DNA from: Paenibacillus albus
GTDB lineage: Bacteria; Bacillota; Bacilli; Paenibacillales; Paenibacillaceae
Direction: 5' to 3'
Assembly (NCBI RefSeq): GCF_003952225.1
Contig: NZ_CP034437.1
Span: 2,662,501 to 2,726,500 of the forward strand
DNA length: 64,000 bases
Under the pieces are notes generated by a model. It was given only the letters and a program-made list of their open reading frames with translations. It ran no database searches and was not told the DNA's origin. Both the position numbers and the translations under genes were made by a program. Positions 63,582-64,000 of this stretch are shown here, in pieces. Each line of letters starts with the position of its first letter. The first letter of the stretch is position 1.

Positions 63582-64000
63582 ATGATGAAAAAATTGGCTT
63601 TAATCTTAGTATTGGTACTGTGTATTACTGGTTTCTCCCAGTCCTTTGCTGCATTTGCCGACACATCCACGCACAACCCGATTGCCTCTTCAGAAGATGA
63701 CCTGTCAGACCCTGCTGTCATTTATGACAATGGGTATTATTACAACGTGGAGGACAATAACTTCCCAGGGCGCAGTAATCCGACCTTGCGGATATGGAAA
63801 GCCGACACGCTTCAAGGCTTGTATACCGAAGGAGACATCAGGGATATTCCGTTGCCGACGAATCTCGTGAACTTTTGGGCGCCAGAGATTTACCATTTTA
63901 ATAACAAATGGTATTTGACGTTCAGCGCCGAGCCAACCGACAATTCCAAAGAACGATGCACTTACGTAATGGAAAGCGATACATCGGATGTGTTCGGTAC
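63582..64000 (+). CDS. Secreted GH43 glycoside hydrolase, 3' end missing
   Basis: The first 139 codons of an exported enzyme that runs off the window. MKKLALILVLVLCITGFSQS with AFA at about 25-27 is a signal peptide. The mature part opens with SDPAVIYDNGYYY, where the Asp is the catalytic base position of GH43, and continues with FWAPEIYHFNNKWYLTFSA, the second hallmark of the five-bladed propeller. Members cut arabinan, xylan or arabinoxylan. AAAGGAGAGTG lies about 7 bases before ATG 63582; a second ATG follows directly. A cre-like operator overlaps its promoter. The subfamily cannot be told from this fragment. Confidence 0.88.
   Translation, partial: MMKKLALILVLVLCITGFSQSFAAFADTSTHNPIASSEDDLSDPAVIYDNGYYYNVEDNNFPGRSNPTLRIWKADTLQGLYTEGDIRDIPLPTNLVNFWAPEIYHFNNKWYLTFSAEPTDNSKERCTYVMESDTSDVFG

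Overview
The window looks like chromosomal DNA of an endospore-forming Paenibacillus-like bacterium (family Paenibacillaceae). The reasons are an uninterrupted sporulation sigma factor K gene with its pro-sequence, strong AGGAGG-type ribosome sites with frequent GTG and TTG starts, and three carbohydrate import modules that each combine a YesM-type histidine kinase, an AraC-type response regulator and an ABC importer. Species cannot be fixed without a 16S sequence or a database search.

Layout. 1-2710: the 3' part of an rRNA operon (23S, 5S, terminator). 2820-16255: mixed chromosomal genes, namely an MFS transporter, an unusual XRE protein with a His-rich stretch and LAPF repeats, the exoribonuclease YhaM, two Gfo/Idh/MocA oxidoreductases flanking a split UxaA-type lyase, a lipoprotein, a second MFS transporter, sigK, and an aldo/keto reductase plus epimerase pair. 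16351-21664: a compact operon of two zinc-ribbon ABC exporters with a DUF1854 protein between them. 21684-30561: AraC regulators, a sulfatase with its own formylglycine-generating enzyme, two PhyH dioxygenases, and a nucleoside hydrolase/ribokinase operon. 30797-64000: a polysaccharide and glycoside utilisation region.

The last region has three sensing and import modules. Module 1 (30797-40805) has a secreted propeller protein with a ricin-type lectin tail, a kinase/regulator pair, an LplABC-type importer and a cytoplasmic relative of the secreted protein. Module 2 (41004-53171) has a kinase/regulator pair, a family 1 importer, a GH42 beta-galactosidase, and glycerol kinase plus glycerol-3-phosphate dehydrogenase directly downstream. 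Together they make a plausible route for a beta-galactosyl-glycerol released from plant galactolipids. Module 3 (53348-62800) has a GH28-like beta-helix protein, an SGNH hydrolase, a kinase/regulator pair and a second LplABC-type importer. A stress-type flavin/pyridoxamine oxidase family protein and the start of a secreted GH43 enzyme under a cre-like site close the window.

The most unusual items are the galactoside-to-glycerol pathway with a GlpK that appears to lack the HPr-phosphorylated histidine, the ABC/DUF1854/ABC operon, the XRE/His-rich/LAPF-repeat protein, and the secreted and cytosolic propeller pair. All function calls come from reading motifs by eye; no alignment or search was run.
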